Notes: generated by a model from the sequence alone, not told the origin. A stretch of DNA of 64,000 nucleotides from Bisbaumannia sp015645095 (GCA_036871055.1 CP141893.1:2356001-2420000), one strand, 5' to 3'; shown: positions 33,381-44,654, numbered from the stretch's first letter. Made by a program: numbers and translations.

Positions 33381-34988
33381 ATGAGCATCCTGAACACCCA
33401 GATCAATCCGCGCAGCGAGGCCTTCCAGGCCAACGAAGCGGCCATGCGCCACGAGGTGATGACGCTGCGCGAACTGACCGCGGCGATCAGTCAGGGCGGC
33501 GGCGACAAGGCCCGGGCCCGCCACGAGTCCCGCGGCAAGCTGTTCGTGCGCGATCGCATCGACCACCTGATCGACGAGGGCTCGCCCTTCCTCGAGTTTT
33601 CGGCGCTGGCCGCCTATCGGGTCTACGAGAGCGAGGTGCCCGCCGCCGGCGTGGTCACCGGCATCGGCCGGGTCTCGGGGGTCGAGTGCGTGATCGTCGC
33701 CAACGACGCCACCGTCAAGGGCGGCACCTACTACCCGCTCACCGTCAAGAAGCACCTGCGCGCCCAGGAGATCGCCCGCAAGCATCGCCTGCCCTGTATC
33801 TACCTGGTCGATTCCGGCGGTGCCTTCCTGCCCCGCCAGGACGAGGTGTTCCCGGACCGCGACCACTTCGGGCGCATCTTCTACAACCAGGCGACGCTCT
33901 CCGCCGAGGGCATCCCGCAGATCGCCGTGGTGATGGGCTCCTGCACCGCCGGCGGCGCCTATGTGCCGGCCATGGCCGACGAGTCGATCATCGTCAAGCA
34001 GCAGGGCACCATCTTCCTGGGTGGCCCGCCGCTGGTGAAGGCCGCCACCGGCGAGACCATCAGCGCCGAGGACCTGGGCGGCGCCGATGTCCACGCCAAG
34101 CTGAGCGGCGTGGCCGACCACTACGCCGAGAACGACGCCCACGCCCTGCAGCTGGCCCGGGCCTGCGTGTCGCGGCTCAACTGGCAGAAGCGCGGCCGGC
34201 TCAAGCTGCAGGAGCCCAAGCCCCCACGCCTCGACCCGGCGGAGCTCTACGGCATCGTCGGCACCGACCTCAAGAAGCCCTTCGACGTGCGCGAGGTGAT
34301 CGGGCGCATCGTCGACGACTCCGCCTTCGACGAGTTCAAGCGCTACTACGGCGACACCCTGGTCACCGGCTTCGCCCATATCCACGGCCACCCGGTGGGC
34401 ATCGTCGCCAACAACGGCGTGCTCTTCTCCGAGTCCGCCGTCAAGGGCGCGCACTTTATCGAGCTGTGTGCGCAGAGAAAAATACCGTTGATTTTCCTGC
34501 AAAATATCACCGGCTTTATGGTCGGCTCCAAGTACGAGCACGAGGGCATCGCCAAGCACGGCGCCAAGCTGGTCACCGCCGTGGCCTGCGCCAGGGTGCC
34601 CAAGTTCACCGTGCTGATCGGCGGCAGCTTCGGCGCCGGCAACTACGGCATGTGCGGCCGCGCCTATGACCCCAACCTGCTGTTTATGTGGCCCAACGCG
34701 CGCATCTCGGTGATGGGCGGGGAGCAGGCCGCGGGCGTGCTGGCCCAGGTCAAGCGCGAGCAGCTCGAACGGGAAGGCCAGGCGTGGAGCGCGGAAGACG
34801 AGGAGGCCTTCAAGCGGCCCACCCGGGAGCAGTACGAGCACCAGGGCCACCCCACCTACGCCAGCGCCCGGCTGTGGGACGACGGCGTGATCGACCCGGC
34901 CCAGACCCGCGACGTGCTGGGCCTATCCCTGGCCGCGGCCATGAACGCCGAGATCGAGGACACCAAATTCGGCGTCTTCCGGATGTAG
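33381..34988 (+). CDS. liuB: 3-methylcrotonyl-CoA carboxylase, carboxyltransferase (beta) subunit
   Basis: A 535-residue carboxyltransferase. Motifs are RDRIDHLIDEGSPFLEFS at the start, MGSCTAGGAYVPAMADE for the N-half oxyanion hole, and GGSFGAGNYGMCGRAYDPNLLFMWPNARISVMGGEQAA for the C-half. It transfers CO2 from the biotin on LiuD to 3-methylcrotonyl-CoA to give 3-methylglutaconyl-CoA. It lies 38 bp after liuA. The gap after it carries an inverted-repeat element, unlike the tight packing elsewhere in the operon. Confidence 0.96.
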   Translation: MSILNTQINPRSEAFQANEAAMRHEVMTLRELTAAISQGGGDKARARHESRGKLFVRDRIDHLIDEGSPFLEFSALAAYRVYESEVPAAGVVTGIGRVSGVECVIVANDATVKGGTYYPLTVKKHLRAQEIARKHRLPCIYLVDSGGAFLPRQDEVFPDRDHFGRIFYNQATLSAEGIPQIAVVMGSCTAGGAYVPAMADESIIVKQQGTIFLGGPPLVKAATGETISAEDLGGADVHAKLSGVADHYAENDAHALQLARACVSRLNWQKRGRLKLQEPKPPRLDPAELYGIVGTDLKKPFDVREVIGRIVDDSAFDEFKRYYGDTLVTGFAHIHGHPVGIVANNGVLFSESAVKGAHFIELCAQRKIPLIFLQNITGFMVGSKYEHEGIAKHGAKLVTAVACARVPKFTVLIGGSFGAGNYGMCGRAYDPNLLFMWPNARISVMGGEQAAGVLAQVKREQLEREGQAWSAEDEEAFKRPTREQYEHQGHPTYASARLWDDGVIDPAQTRDVLGLSLAAAMNAEIEDTKFGVFRM

Positions 34989-34990
34989 TC

Positions 34991-35105
34991 CCCTTGCTAC
35001 GCAAGGGAGCTGGAAGCTCGAAGCTATAAGCTGGAAGTCTCCTCCACACGCCCTGGAGGAAAACTCCCGGGGTTTCTTCCAGCTTCAAGCTTCCGGCTTC
35101 AAGCT
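34991..35105. repeat. Imperfect-palindrome repeat element inside the liu operon
   Basis: A small hairpin CCCTTGC-TAC-GCAAGGG (34991-35007) directly follows the liuB stop. Then a 30-nt arm at 35008-35037, built of repeated AGCTxGAAGC units, faces a complementary 30-nt arm at 35076-35105, with CCTCCA-N7-TGGAGG between them. The whole gap can fold into one long stem-loop and separates liuAB from liuCD. It looks like an interspersed REP-type repeat; it may reduce read-through or stabilise the upstream mRNA. Confidence 0.7.
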
Positions 35106-35123
35106 CTAATTACGAGGTCTGCT

Positions 35124-35942
35124 ATGTCAGAGACACCCTGCTCCAGCCTGACCCTCGATGCCCGCGGCGTGGCCTGGCTGACGCTGAACCGCCCCGCGGT
35201 GCACAACGCCTTCGACGACGGCCTGATCAAAGAGCTCAATGGCCACCTGGCGCACCTGCACGAGGCCGCCACCCGCGGCGAGGTGCGGGTGGTGGTGCTG
35301 GGGTCCGAGGGCAAGAGCTTCTCCGCCGGGGCCGACCTGGGCTGGATGAAGCGCATGGTCGAGTACGACGTCGAGGGCAACCTGGCCGACTCCCGCAAGC
35401 TCTCGCAGCTGATGCACGGCCTCGACACCCTGCCCTGCCCCACCGTCTGTCGGGTGCAGGGGGCCGCCTTCGGCGGCGCCGTGGGGCTGGCCGCCTGCTG
35501 CGATATCGTCATCGCCTCCGAGAAGGCCAGGTTCTGCCTCTCCGAGGTGAAGATCGGCCTCTCGCCGGCGGTGATCAGTCCCTATGTGCAGCGTGCCCTG
35601 GGCCCGCGCCAGATGCGCCGCTACGCCCTGACCGCCGAGGTCATGGACGCCGCCACCGCCCAGGCCCTGGGCCTGGCGCACCAGGTGGTGGCCCCCGAGT
35701 CACTCGATGCCGCCGTGACCGCCATGCTCGATACCCTGCTGGCCGGCTCGCCCCAGGCCCAGCGCGCCACCAAGGCGCTGCTCGGCGTGGTGGCCCGGGA
35801 GCCCGACTCTGAGGCCACCCGCGAGCACACCTGCCGGGTGATCAGCGAACTTCGCGTCAGCCCCGAAGGCCAGGAAGGGCTGGCCAGCTTCTTCGACAAG
35901 CGCGCCCCGCGCTGGACGCCCCATAAGGACAACGCCTCATGA
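35124..35942 (+). CDS. liuC: Enoyl-CoA hydratase family, 3-methylglutaconyl-CoA hydratase
   Basis: A 272-residue crotonase-fold protein. The oxyanion-hole motifs are GKSFSAGADLGWMK and RVQGAAFGGAVGLAACCDIV, the latter with the catalytic Glu region in LSEVKIGLSPAVISPYV. In this operon it hydrates 3-methylglutaconyl-CoA to HMG-CoA. It starts 18 nt after the repeat element and overlaps liuD by 4 bp. Confidence 0.92.
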   Translation: MSETPCSSLTLDARGVAWLTLNRPAVHNAFDDGLIKELNGHLAHLHEAATRGEVRVVVLGSEGKSFSAGADLGWMKRMVEYDVEGNLADSRKLSQLMHGLDTLPCPTVCRVQGAAFGGAVGLAACCDIVIASEKARFCLSEVKIGLSPAVISPYVQRALGPRQMRRYALTAEVMDAATAQALGLAHQVVAPESLDAAVTAMLDTLLAGSPQAQRATKALLGVVAREPDSEATREHTCRVISELRVSPEGQEGLASFFDKRAPRWTPHKDNAS

Positions 35943-37969
35943 GCCTCTCTCGCTTCGATACCCTGCTCGTGGCCAACCGCGGCGAGATCGCCTGCCGGGT
36001 GATGCGCACCGCACGCGCCATGGGCCTGCGCACCATCGCCGTCTACTCCGACGCCGACGCCAATGCCCGCCATGTCCGCGAGGCCGACGAGGCCGTGCGC
36101 CTGGGCCCCGCCGCCGCCCGCGACAGCTACCTCAAGGTCGAGGCGGTGATCGAGGCGGCCCGGCGCACCGGCGCCGGCGCCATTCACCCCGGCTATGGCT
36201 TCCTCTCCGAGAACGGCCCTTTCGTCGAGGCCCTCGACACCGCCGGCATCACCTTCGTCGGCCCACCCGCCTCGGCCATCGCCGCCATGGGCGACAAGTC
36301 CGCCGCCAAGGCGCGCATGCAGGCCGCCGGCGTGCCCCTGGTGCCCGGCTACCACGGCGACGACCAGGATGACGCCCTGCTCAAGGCCGAGGCCGACAAG
36401 ATCGGCTACCCGGTGCTGCTCAAGGCCAGCGCCGGCGGTGGCGGCAAGGGCATGCGGGTGGTGGAATCCGCCGCCGCCTTCCAGGCCGCCCTGGACGGCT
36501 GCCGCCGCGAGTCCCGCGCCGCCTTCGGCGACGACCGCATGCTGATCGAGAAGTACCTGACCCAGCCCCGCCACGTGGAGGTGCAGGTGTTCTGCGACAG
36601 CCACGGCGGCGCCGTCTACCTCTTCGAGCGGGACTGCTCGGTGCAGCGCCGCCACCAGAAGGTGCTGGAAGAGGCCCCGGCCCCGGGCATGACCGCCTCG
36701 CTGCGTCGCGAGATGGGCGAGGCCGCGGTGCGCGCCGCCAAGGAGATCGGCTATGTGGGCGCCGGCACGGTCGAATTTCTCCTCGATGCGGATGGCTCCT
36801 TCTACTTTATGGAGATGAACACCCGCCTGCAGGTGGAGCACCCGGTCACCGAGATGATCACCGGCCAGGACCTGGTCGAGTGGCAACTGCGGGTGGCCAT
36901 GGGCGAGCGGCTGCCGCTGGCCCAGGACGAACTGACCCTCAGCGGCCATAGCTTCGAGGCGCGCCTCTACGCCGAGGACCCGGCCCAGGACTTCCTGCCC
37001 GCCACCGGGCGGCTGACCCGCTTCGCCCTGGACCTGGCAGGGGCCGGCCTCGATCCGGTTCGCGTGCGCCTGGACAGCGGCGTGGAGAGCGGTGACGAAG
37101 TCTCCATGCACTACGACCCCATGCTCGCCAAGCTGATCGTCCATGGCGGCGACCGGGATCAGGCCCTGGCCACCCTCAACCGGGCCCTGGCCGCACTCGA
37201 CGTGCAAGGCGTGGTCACCAACCGTGGCTTCCTGCAGCGCCTGGCCGGCCACCCGGCCTTCAAGGCCTGCGAGCTGGACACCCGCTTTATCGAACGTCAC
37301 GAAGCCAGCCTCTTCGCCCCCCAGGCCTACCGGGTGGAGGAGTACGCCGGCGCCGCCCTGATCGGCCTCGACCAGTTGGCCCGGGAGTACGAGAGCCGCT
37401 CCCCCTGGGACCGCCACGACGGCTTCCGCCTCAACGCCCCCCACACCATCCGGCTCGCCCTCGGCGACCCCGCCGACGCCAACGACAGCGAGGCCGTCCC
37501 GGTGGTGGTGGAAGGCCGCCGCGAGGGCGACGCCGACGCCTGGCAGCTGACCATCGGCGGAGAGACCCTCACCGCGCGCCTCGAGCGCCTGGCCGGCGAC
37601 GCCGTGGCGGTGACCCTGAACGGCCACCGCCGCCGCCTCCAGGCCCGGCTGGTAGATAACAGCCTGGTGGTGATGGCCGACCCCCAGGGCGAGACCCGCC
37701 TGCACTGGCGGCGCATCGACGGCATTGATCACGGCCACCACGAGGCGGAATCGACCCTCACCGCGCCCATGCACGGCACCGTGGTCGCGCTGCTGGTGGA
37801 ACCCGGCCAGGCGGTGGAGAAAGGCATGCCGCTGATGGTCATGGAAGCGATGAAGATGGAACACACCCTGACCGCCCCCGCCGACGGCCAGGTGGAAAGC
37901 TTCCACTTCGCCGCCGGCGACACCGTCGGCCAGGGCGATGTGCTGCTCGAATTTGCCGCTCAGGAGTGA
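35939..37969 (+). CDS. liuD: 3-methylcrotonyl-CoA carboxylase, biotin-containing (alpha) subunit
   Basis: A 676-residue protein with a biotin carboxylase N-half (LVANRGEIACRVMRTARAMG at the start, ATP-grasp loop GGGGKGM, FMEMNTRLQVEHPVTEMITG) and a C-terminal biotin carrier domain. The biotinylated lysine is Lys639 in MEAMKMEHTL. The linker region of about 130 residues is normal for MCC. It carboxylates biotin with ATP and bicarbonate and hands CO2 to LiuB. Start overlaps liuC. Confidence 0.96.
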   Translation: MSLSRFDTLLVANRGEIACRVMRTARAMGLRTIAVYSDADANARHVREADEAVRLGPAAARDSYLKVEAVIEAARRTGAGAIHPGYGFLSENGPFVEALDTAGITFVGPPASAIAAMGDKSAAKARMQAAGVPLVPGYHGDDQDDALLKAEADKIGYPVLLKASAGGGGKGMRVVESAAAFQAALDGCRRESRAAFGDDRMLIEKYLTQPRHVEVQVFCDSHGGAVYLFERDCSVQRRHQKVLEEAPAPGMTASLRREMGEAAVRAAKEIGYVGAGTVEFLLDADGSFYFMEMNTRLQVEHPVTEMITGQDLVEWQLRVAMGERLPLAQDELTLSGHSFEARLYAEDPAQDFLPATGRLTRFALDLAGAGLDPVRVRLDSGVESGDEVSMHYDPMLAKLIVHGGDRDQALATLNRALAALDVQGVVTNRGFLQRLAGHPAFKACELDTRFIERHEASLFAPQAYRVEEYAGAALIGLDQLAREYESRSPWDRHDGFRLNAPHTIRLALGDPADANDSEAVPVVVEGRREGDADAWQLTIGGETLTARLERLAGDAVAVTLNGHRRRLQARLVDNSLVVMADPQGETRLHWRRIDGIDHGHHEAESTLTAPMHGTVVALLVEPGQAVEKGMPLMVMEAMKMEHTLTAPADGQVESFHFAAGDTVGQGDVLLEFAAQE

Positions 37970-38012
37970 TACCGCGCCGAGCGCCAAGCGCTTCGATAGG
38001 TATCGTCGCCTG

Positions 38013-38046
38013 GTAGGAGCCCGCTTCAGCGGGCGAAGGGCGCCGC
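38013..38046. repeat. REP-like palindrome in the liuD-liuE gap
   Basis: GTAGGA followed by GCCCGC-TTCA-GCGGGC (38019-38034). The same design, in the opposite orientation, is seen at 51867-51889 and 51949-51970, where GCCGGC hairpins end in TCCTAC. The rest of the 267-bp gap shows no gene. Confidence 0.6.
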
Positions 38047-38236
38047 AGACGCCTGACCTTATCAGGCACCAAGGCAAGCGGCGCCGGGGACAGGTCGAAG
38101 AGGGGGGCCTATGCCATGGATGGCATCGGTAGCGCCCAGGGAGGGGTTCACAGCGCCCCGATGAGTCCTGTCCTCGGGTAAGCCGCGGCTCGTAGGCAGA
38201 TTATCGGCTCCTCGTGAGCAAGACAGGAGAAGACTC

Positions 38237-39136
38237 ATGGCATTTCCCACTCAGGTGCGCCTGGTCGAGGTCGGCCCCCGGGACGGCCTCCAGAACGAGG
38301 CCGAGCCCATCGCCACGGCCACCAAGCTGGCGTTGATCGACCGACTCGGCGCGGCGGGCCTGACCCATATCGAGGCGGCCAGCTTCGTCTCCCCCAAGTG
38401 GGTGCCGCAGATGGCCGATCACCGGGAGGTGATGCTGGGCCTGACCCGCCGCCCCGGCGTCGTCTACTCGGCGCTGACCCCCAACCTCAAGGGGCTGGAA
38501 GCGGCCCTGGCGTGCGGCACCGAGGAGGTCGCGGTGTTCGGCGCCGCCTCCGAGGCCTTCTCCCAGAAGAACATCAACTGCTCGGTGGCCGAATCGCTGG
38601 AGCGCTTCGCCCCGGTGCTGGCTCGTGCCCAGGAAGCCGGCGTGCGGGTGCGCGGCTACGTCTCCTGCGTGCTCGGCTGCCCCTACGAGGGCGAGATCGC
38701 CCCCGCCAGGGTCGCCGAGGTCAGCAAGGCACTGCTCGACATGGGCTGCTACGAGATCTCGCTGGGCGACACCATCGGCGTCGGCACCCCGCTCAAGGCC
38801 AAGCGCATGCTCGAGGCCGTGGCCAGGGAAGTCCCCATGGCGAAGCTCGCCGCCCACTTCCATGACACCTACGGCCAGGCGATTGCCAACCTTTACGCCG
38901 TGCTGGAGGAAGGCGTGGCGGTCATCGACAGCTCGGTGGCGGGCCTGGGGGGCTGCCCCTACGCGAAAGGCGCCTCCGGCAATGTGGCCAGCGAAGACGT
39001 GGTCTACCTGCTCCAGGGCCTCGGCATCGAGACCGGCATCGACCTCGACAAGCTGGCCGCCACCGGCACCTGGATCACCCAGGCCATCGGCCGCCCCAAC
39101 CGCGCCAAGGTGGGCGTGGCCCTGGCCGCCAAGTAA
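38237..39136 (+). CDS. liuE: Hydroxymethylglutaryl-CoA lyase
   Basis: A 299-residue HMG-CoA lyase, TIM-barrel fold. It opens with VRLVEVGPRDGLQNE, which carries the metal and catalytic Arg/Asp residues. It also has SCVLGCPYEG, GDTIGVGTP, and the signature loop GLGGCPYAKGASGNVASEDVVYLL with its catalytic Cys. It splits HMG-CoA into acetyl-CoA and acetoacetate, the end of leucine breakdown. A GC hairpin follows. It is separated from liuD by 267 bp and may have its own promoter. Confidence 0.95.
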   Translation: MAFPTQVRLVEVGPRDGLQNEAEPIATATKLALIDRLGAAGLTHIEAASFVSPKWVPQMADHREVMLGLTRRPGVVYSALTPNLKGLEAALACGTEEVAVFGAASEAFSQKNINCSVAESLERFAPVLARAQEAGVRVRGYVSCVLGCPYEGEIAPARVAEVSKALLDMGCYEISLGDTIGVGTPLKAKRMLEAVAREVPMAKLAAHFHDTYGQAIANLYAVLEEGVAVIDSSVAGLGGCPYAKGASGNVASEDVVYLLQGLGIETGIDLDKLAATGTWITQAIGRPNRAKVGVALAAK

Positions 39137-39153
39137 TCACACGACACAAGGAC

Positions 39154-39190
39154 GCGCCCCCGAGCCGGTCAGCCGGCTCGGGGGCGTTGG
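39154..39190 (+). terminator. Hairpin terminator after liuE
   Basis: A 12-bp GC stem formed by CCCCCGAGCCGG and CCGGCTCGGGGG with loop TCAG, 19 bp after the stop. The following T content is low. Confidence 0.55.
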
Positions 39191-39239
39191 CGTTCTCGGC
39201 CGCCCTCGTCGGCCATCAGCGCTCCAGCCGGGGCTCCAG

Positions 39240-39488
39240 CTATGTCTCCAGCTGTGTCTCCAGATAGTCCAGCAGCGCCTGGAGGCTGTGCAGCCCCGCG
39301 TAATCGCTCTCGGGAATGCTCACCCCCAGGCGCTGGTGCAGCGCCGTCAGCAGGTTCAAGGCATCCATGGAATCGAGGTCGTACTCGTCCCGCAGCCGGG
39401 CCCGGTCATCGAAGTGGGCCGTGTCGATGTCCGGGGCGATGGTGGTTAGCTCCTCGAGCACGAGGGCACGCAGCTGATCTCTGTTCAC
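39240..39488 (-). CDS. Acyl carrier protein at the end of the 2-oxoacid dehydrogenase operon
   Basis: An 82-residue acidic protein with the phosphopantetheine motif DLDSMDALNLL; Ser40 is the predicted attachment site. It is not the housekeeping AcpP, which has DSLDTVEL and lies in the fab cluster. Its start overlaps the E2 stop by 4 bp. An acyl carrier at the end of an operon for acyl-CoA synthetase, E1 and E2 suggests that the acyl group made by the complex, or by the synthetase, is passed to this carrier for a dedicated use. The phosphopantetheinyl transferase at 54805 could activate it. Role is inference. Confidence 0.88.
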   Translation of the reverse strand: MNRDQLRALVLEELTTIAPDIDTAHFDDRARLRDEYDLDSMDALNLLTALHQRLGVSIPESDYAGLHSLQALLDYLETQLET

Positions 39489-40759
39489 AGGGCCTCCGGG
39501 TGTTGCAGTTGGGCATCGATCTCATTGAGAAACTGGGCCCCCAGGTGGCCATCGCAGACGCGGTGGTCGGCGGCCAGGCTGACATCCACCGCCAGGCGCA
39601 CCGCCAGCAGCTCGTCCACCGCCATGGGGCGCCGGCGCGGGGAGCCGAAGCCGATCATCGCCACCTGAGGGGGATGAATCACCCCATAGACGGTATCCAC
39701 GCCACGCTCGCCCAGCGCCGTTACCGTGGCCGTGGGGCTGCCGATCTCGGAGGCCCGCAGGCCGCCGCGGCGGGCGCGCTGCACCAGGTCCTGCAGCCGC
39801 GTCATCAGCGTCGGCAGGTCCAGGGTCGCGGCATCGGCCAGGGCCGGGGCGATCAGGCCGCCGCCGCGCAGGTGAATGGCCATGCCCAGGTCGACCCGCT
39901 CGGCGCCCTGGAAACCCTGCTCGCCGTAATGGCCATTGAGATCCGGATAGCGCACCAGGGCCCGGGCGGTCGCCTTCATCAGCAGGGCGGACATCAGCAA
40001 CCGGGCCTCCGGGGGCCGCTCCCGGTTGTAGTCGGTAAGCCAGCGCTCGGCGGCGTGCAGATCCACGGTGGTGGCCAGGTAGTAGTGAGGGATCTCGCGC
40101 TTGGCACGGCTCATGGTGGCGGCGATGGCGCGGCGCATCTCGTCAGGGTCGAAGCCGCCCCGGGTCACGGGACGGGGCACACCGCCGGCGACCTGCTCGA
40201 GATCGCGCAGCACGATGGCCCCCTCGGGCCCGCTGCCACCGAGGGAGGTCAGCGCCACGCCGAGCTCCCTCGCCCGGCGCCGGGCGGCCGGCGAGGCCAT
40301 GACCCGGCCGTCTGCCGCCACCGGTGCCGTGGCGGGCGCGGCGACCGGCTCAGGGCGCGGGGGCGGCGCCGTGGCGGGTGCGACAACCGGCTCAGGGCGT
40401 GGGGGCGGCGCCGTGGCGGGAGCCGCCCCCTCGGCGGTGGGCGTTGCCACAGCGGCAGGAGCCTCAGTGGCAGGAATCTCGGCGGCGGGAATCTCGGCAG
40501 CGGGAATCTCGGTGATTATCCGCTCGCCGCTGCCGATGCGGGCCAGGGGCGTGCCCACCGGCACCTTGGTGTCCGGCGCCACATAGCAGGCCTCCACCAC
40601 GCCGCTTTCGAACACCTCCACATCGATGGCGCCCTTGGCGGTCTCCACCACGGCGACCACCTGCCCTTTCGTCACCCGGTCGCCCGGCGCCACCTGCCAC
40701 GCCACCAGGGTGCCCGCCTCCATGTCGGCACCCAGCGAAGGCATCAGGAAATCGCTCAT
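39485..40759 (-). CDS. 2-oxoacid dehydrogenase E2 with N-terminal lipoyl domain
   Basis: A 424-residue dihydrolipoamide acyltransferase. Start at 40759 overlaps the E1 stop; the long frame upstream belongs to other genes. Domains: lipoyl domain 1-80 (Lys in VETAKGAIDVE), a Pro/Ala linker with tandem repeats (three AEIPA units and two PATAPPPRPEP units), an E1/E3-binding domain (MASPAARRRARELGV) and a catalytic core ending with AADHRVCDG. The linker DNA holds a 42-bp tandem repeat at 40344-40420. It appears to be an ordinary E2, unlike the split one at 2897-3891. Confidence 0.93.
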   Translation of the reverse strand: MSDFLMPSLGADMEAGTLVAWQVAPGDRVTKGQVVAVVETAKGAIDVEVFESGVVEACYVAPDTKVPVGTPLARIGSGERIITEIPAAEIPAAEIPATEAPAAVATPTAEGAAPATAPPPRPEPVVAPATAPPPRPEPVAAPATAPVAADGRVMASPAARRRARELGVALTSLGGSGPEGAIVLRDLEQVAGGVPRPVTRGGFDPDEMRRAIAATMSRAKREIPHYYLATTVDLHAAERWLTDYNRERPPEARLLMSALLMKATARALVRYPDLNGHYGEQGFQGAERVDLGMAIHLRGGGLIAPALADAATLDLPTLMTRLQDLVQRARRGGLRASEIGSPTATVTALGERGVDTVYGVIHPPQVAMIGFGSPRRRPMAVDELLAVRLAVDVSLAADHRVCDGHLGAQFLNEIDAQLQHPEAL

Positions 40760-42755
40760 GGAGCGGCCCCCAGGGCCCGGCGGGCCGCGGCCAGGATATC
40801 CGCCACCTGGGGCAGCGCGGCATGCTCCAGATGCTGCGGGTAGGGAATGGGGATCTCGTCGCTGCAGACCCGCTCGATGGGGGCATCCAGCGACCAGAAG
40901 GCCTGCTCGGCGAGAATGGCGGCGAGTTCGCCGGCCAGGCTGCCGGTCTTCCATCCTTCGTCGACGATCACCGCCCGGTGGGTGCGGCCCACCGAGTCGA
41001 GCAGCGTCGCCGTGTCCAAGGGGCGCAAAACACGCAGATCCACCACCTCGGCCTCGATGCCCTCCTCGGCCAGGGCCTCGGCCGCCTCCAGGGTCTTGGG
41101 CAGGCTGCCGCCGTAGGTGATCAGGCTGAGATCGCGCCCCGGGCGGCGAATGGCGGCGCGTTCGATATCCACCCCCTGGGGGCAAGGGGCCAGCTCCCCT
41201 TCCCGGTTATAGAGCATCACATGCTCGAAGATCAGCACCGGGTTGGGGTCCTGCAGCGCCGCCCAGAGCATATAGCGGGCATCCTCCAGGGTGCCGGGGG
41301 CCAGCACCCTGAGCCCCGGCACATGGGCATACCAGTGCTCCAGGCTGTGGGAGTGCTGGGCGGCCACCTGGCGGCCGGCGCCGGTGGCCATGCGAATCAC
41401 CAGGGGCACGGCGAACTCGCCGCCGGACATGTGCAGCAGGGTCGCCGCCGTATTGACGATCTGATCCATGGCCAGCAGGCTGAAGTTCACCGTCATGATC
41501 TCGACGATGGGGCGCGCCTCCCCCAGCGCCGCGCCGATGCCGGCCCCGGTGAAACCGTTCTCGGCCAGCGGGGTATCGCGAATGCGCTCGGGGCCGAAGC
41601 GCTCCAGCAGGCCACGGCTGACCGCATAGCAGCCGCCGTAGTGGCCGATGTCCTCGCCCATCAGGAAGACCCGCGGGTCGTGCTCCAGGGCCTCGATCAG
41701 CCCGAGCCGGAAGGCCTCGCGGAAACTCATCGCCTGCGGCGCGGCCTCGGCGGCGGGCGGCGGCACCGGCGCCTCCCCTGCCTCGCGCAGCACATGCTCG
41801 AAACGACTGGCCTCGGGCTCCCACTCCGCCGCCTCGGCGAAGGCCACGGCCCGCTCCACCTCGTCGGCGATCTCGGCCTCGAGTGCGGCAAGCTCCTCCT
41901 CGCGCAGAAGCCCCGACTGCTGCATCCAGTCCGATAGCCGCGGGATGGGGTCGCGCTGCTTCCACTCCTCCACCTCGGCCTTGTCCCGATAGAGCTCCGG
42001 GTCGAACATCGAATGGGCCCGGAAACGGTAGGTGCGGCACTCCAGAAAGCGCGGCCCGTCCCCTGAACGCAGCGCCGCCAGCAGCCGCGCGCTGGCCGAC
42101 TCCACCCGGGCGATGTCCATGCCATCGACGCACTCCGCGGGCACCCCCAGCGCCTCGGCCTTGCGATGAATCTCGGTCTGGGCGTGGGCATAACGCAGCG
42201 CCGTGCCCATGGCATAGAGGTTGTTCTCGCAGACGAAGAGCACCGGCAACTGCCAGAGCGCCGCCAGGTTGAGGCTCTCGTAGAAGGCCCCCTCGGCGGC
42301 GGCGCCGTCGCCGAAGAAACAGACGGTGACCCGGTGTCGCCCGGCGAGCTTGTCGGCCAGGGCCAGGCCGACCGCCAGCGGCAGGCCACCGGCGACGATG
42401 GCATTGCCGCCGACGAAGCGGGCGGCGGCATCGAAGAGGTGCATGGAACCGCCCCGCCCCATGCTGCAACCGGCCTGCTTGCCATACATCTCGGCCATCA
42501 CCCGCTCCATGGGAATGCGGTTGAGCAGCGCATGGCCGTGCTCCCGATAGGTGGAGACCACCGCATCGTCGGGGGCAAGCCCATGCATCACCCCGGTGCC
42601 CACCGCCTCCTCGCCGATGCAGACATGCAGGAAGCCGCGAATCTTCTCCTGGGTATAGAGCTCCACGCAGCGCTCCTCGAAGCGGCGGATGCGCAGCATC
42701 TGGCGCAACAGATCGAACAGGTGCGCCCGTGATAGGCGTGGCTTGTCGGCGATGT

Positions 42756-42759
<4 letters not shown>
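40756..42759 (-). CDS. Fused E1 alpha-beta thiamine-dependent dehydrogenase
   Basis: A 667-residue single chain in which E1alpha (about 1-325) and E1beta (about 340-667) are joined. The alpha half has FLHVCIGEEAVGTG, the thiamine motif from GDGAAAEG to CENN, and RFRAHSMFDPE. The beta half has FLMGEDIGHYGGCY, RIRDTPLAENGFTGAGIGAA, and VIVDEGWKTGSLAGE. The joining linker is Pro/Ala-rich. It is one of two E1 systems in this window; the other is a two-gene version. Substrate may be pyruvate or a branched or longer 2-oxoacid. Overlaps both neighbours by 4 bp. Confidence 0.92.
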
Positions 42760-44477
<1,718 letters not shown>

Positions 44478-44598
44478 CGGCCACCTCCACGGGTCGTGGT
44501 GCAAGAGCCAGTCAGGCGCCTCTCCTTGCCCAAACGACGCGGCGTTGGCGGGCCCGGCTCGGCGTTACTCCAGCGTAGTACGCTTCTTCGCCCCCTCT

Positions 44599-44637
44599 CC
44601 ATGATGAAGGTCAAGAGCGCCCATGATGAAGGTCAAG
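44599..44637 (-). promoter_or_regulatory. Tandem FNR/ANR-like boxes before the acs-E1-E2-ACP operon
   Basis: A perfect 17-bp direct repeat, CTTGACCTTCATCATGG on the minus strand, at 44599-44615 and 44621-44637 (22-bp pitch). Each holds TTGAC-N4-ATCAT, eight of ten matches to the FNR/ANR/DNR consensus. A -10-like TACTAC at 44575-44580 would put the nearer box near -40, the usual class II activator place. The rest of the 240-bp gap holds the terminator below. Confidence 0.55.
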
Positions 44638-44654
44638 GGCCGCGCCCCAAACGC

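Noticed and set aside
35621..38077. Long open frame of 818 codons on the minus strand opposite liuC-liuD
   Set aside because: It is a GC-rich shadow of liuC and liuD; its translation is low-complexity Gly/His/Val/Ala without any domain, while the plus strand has full enzyme motifs.
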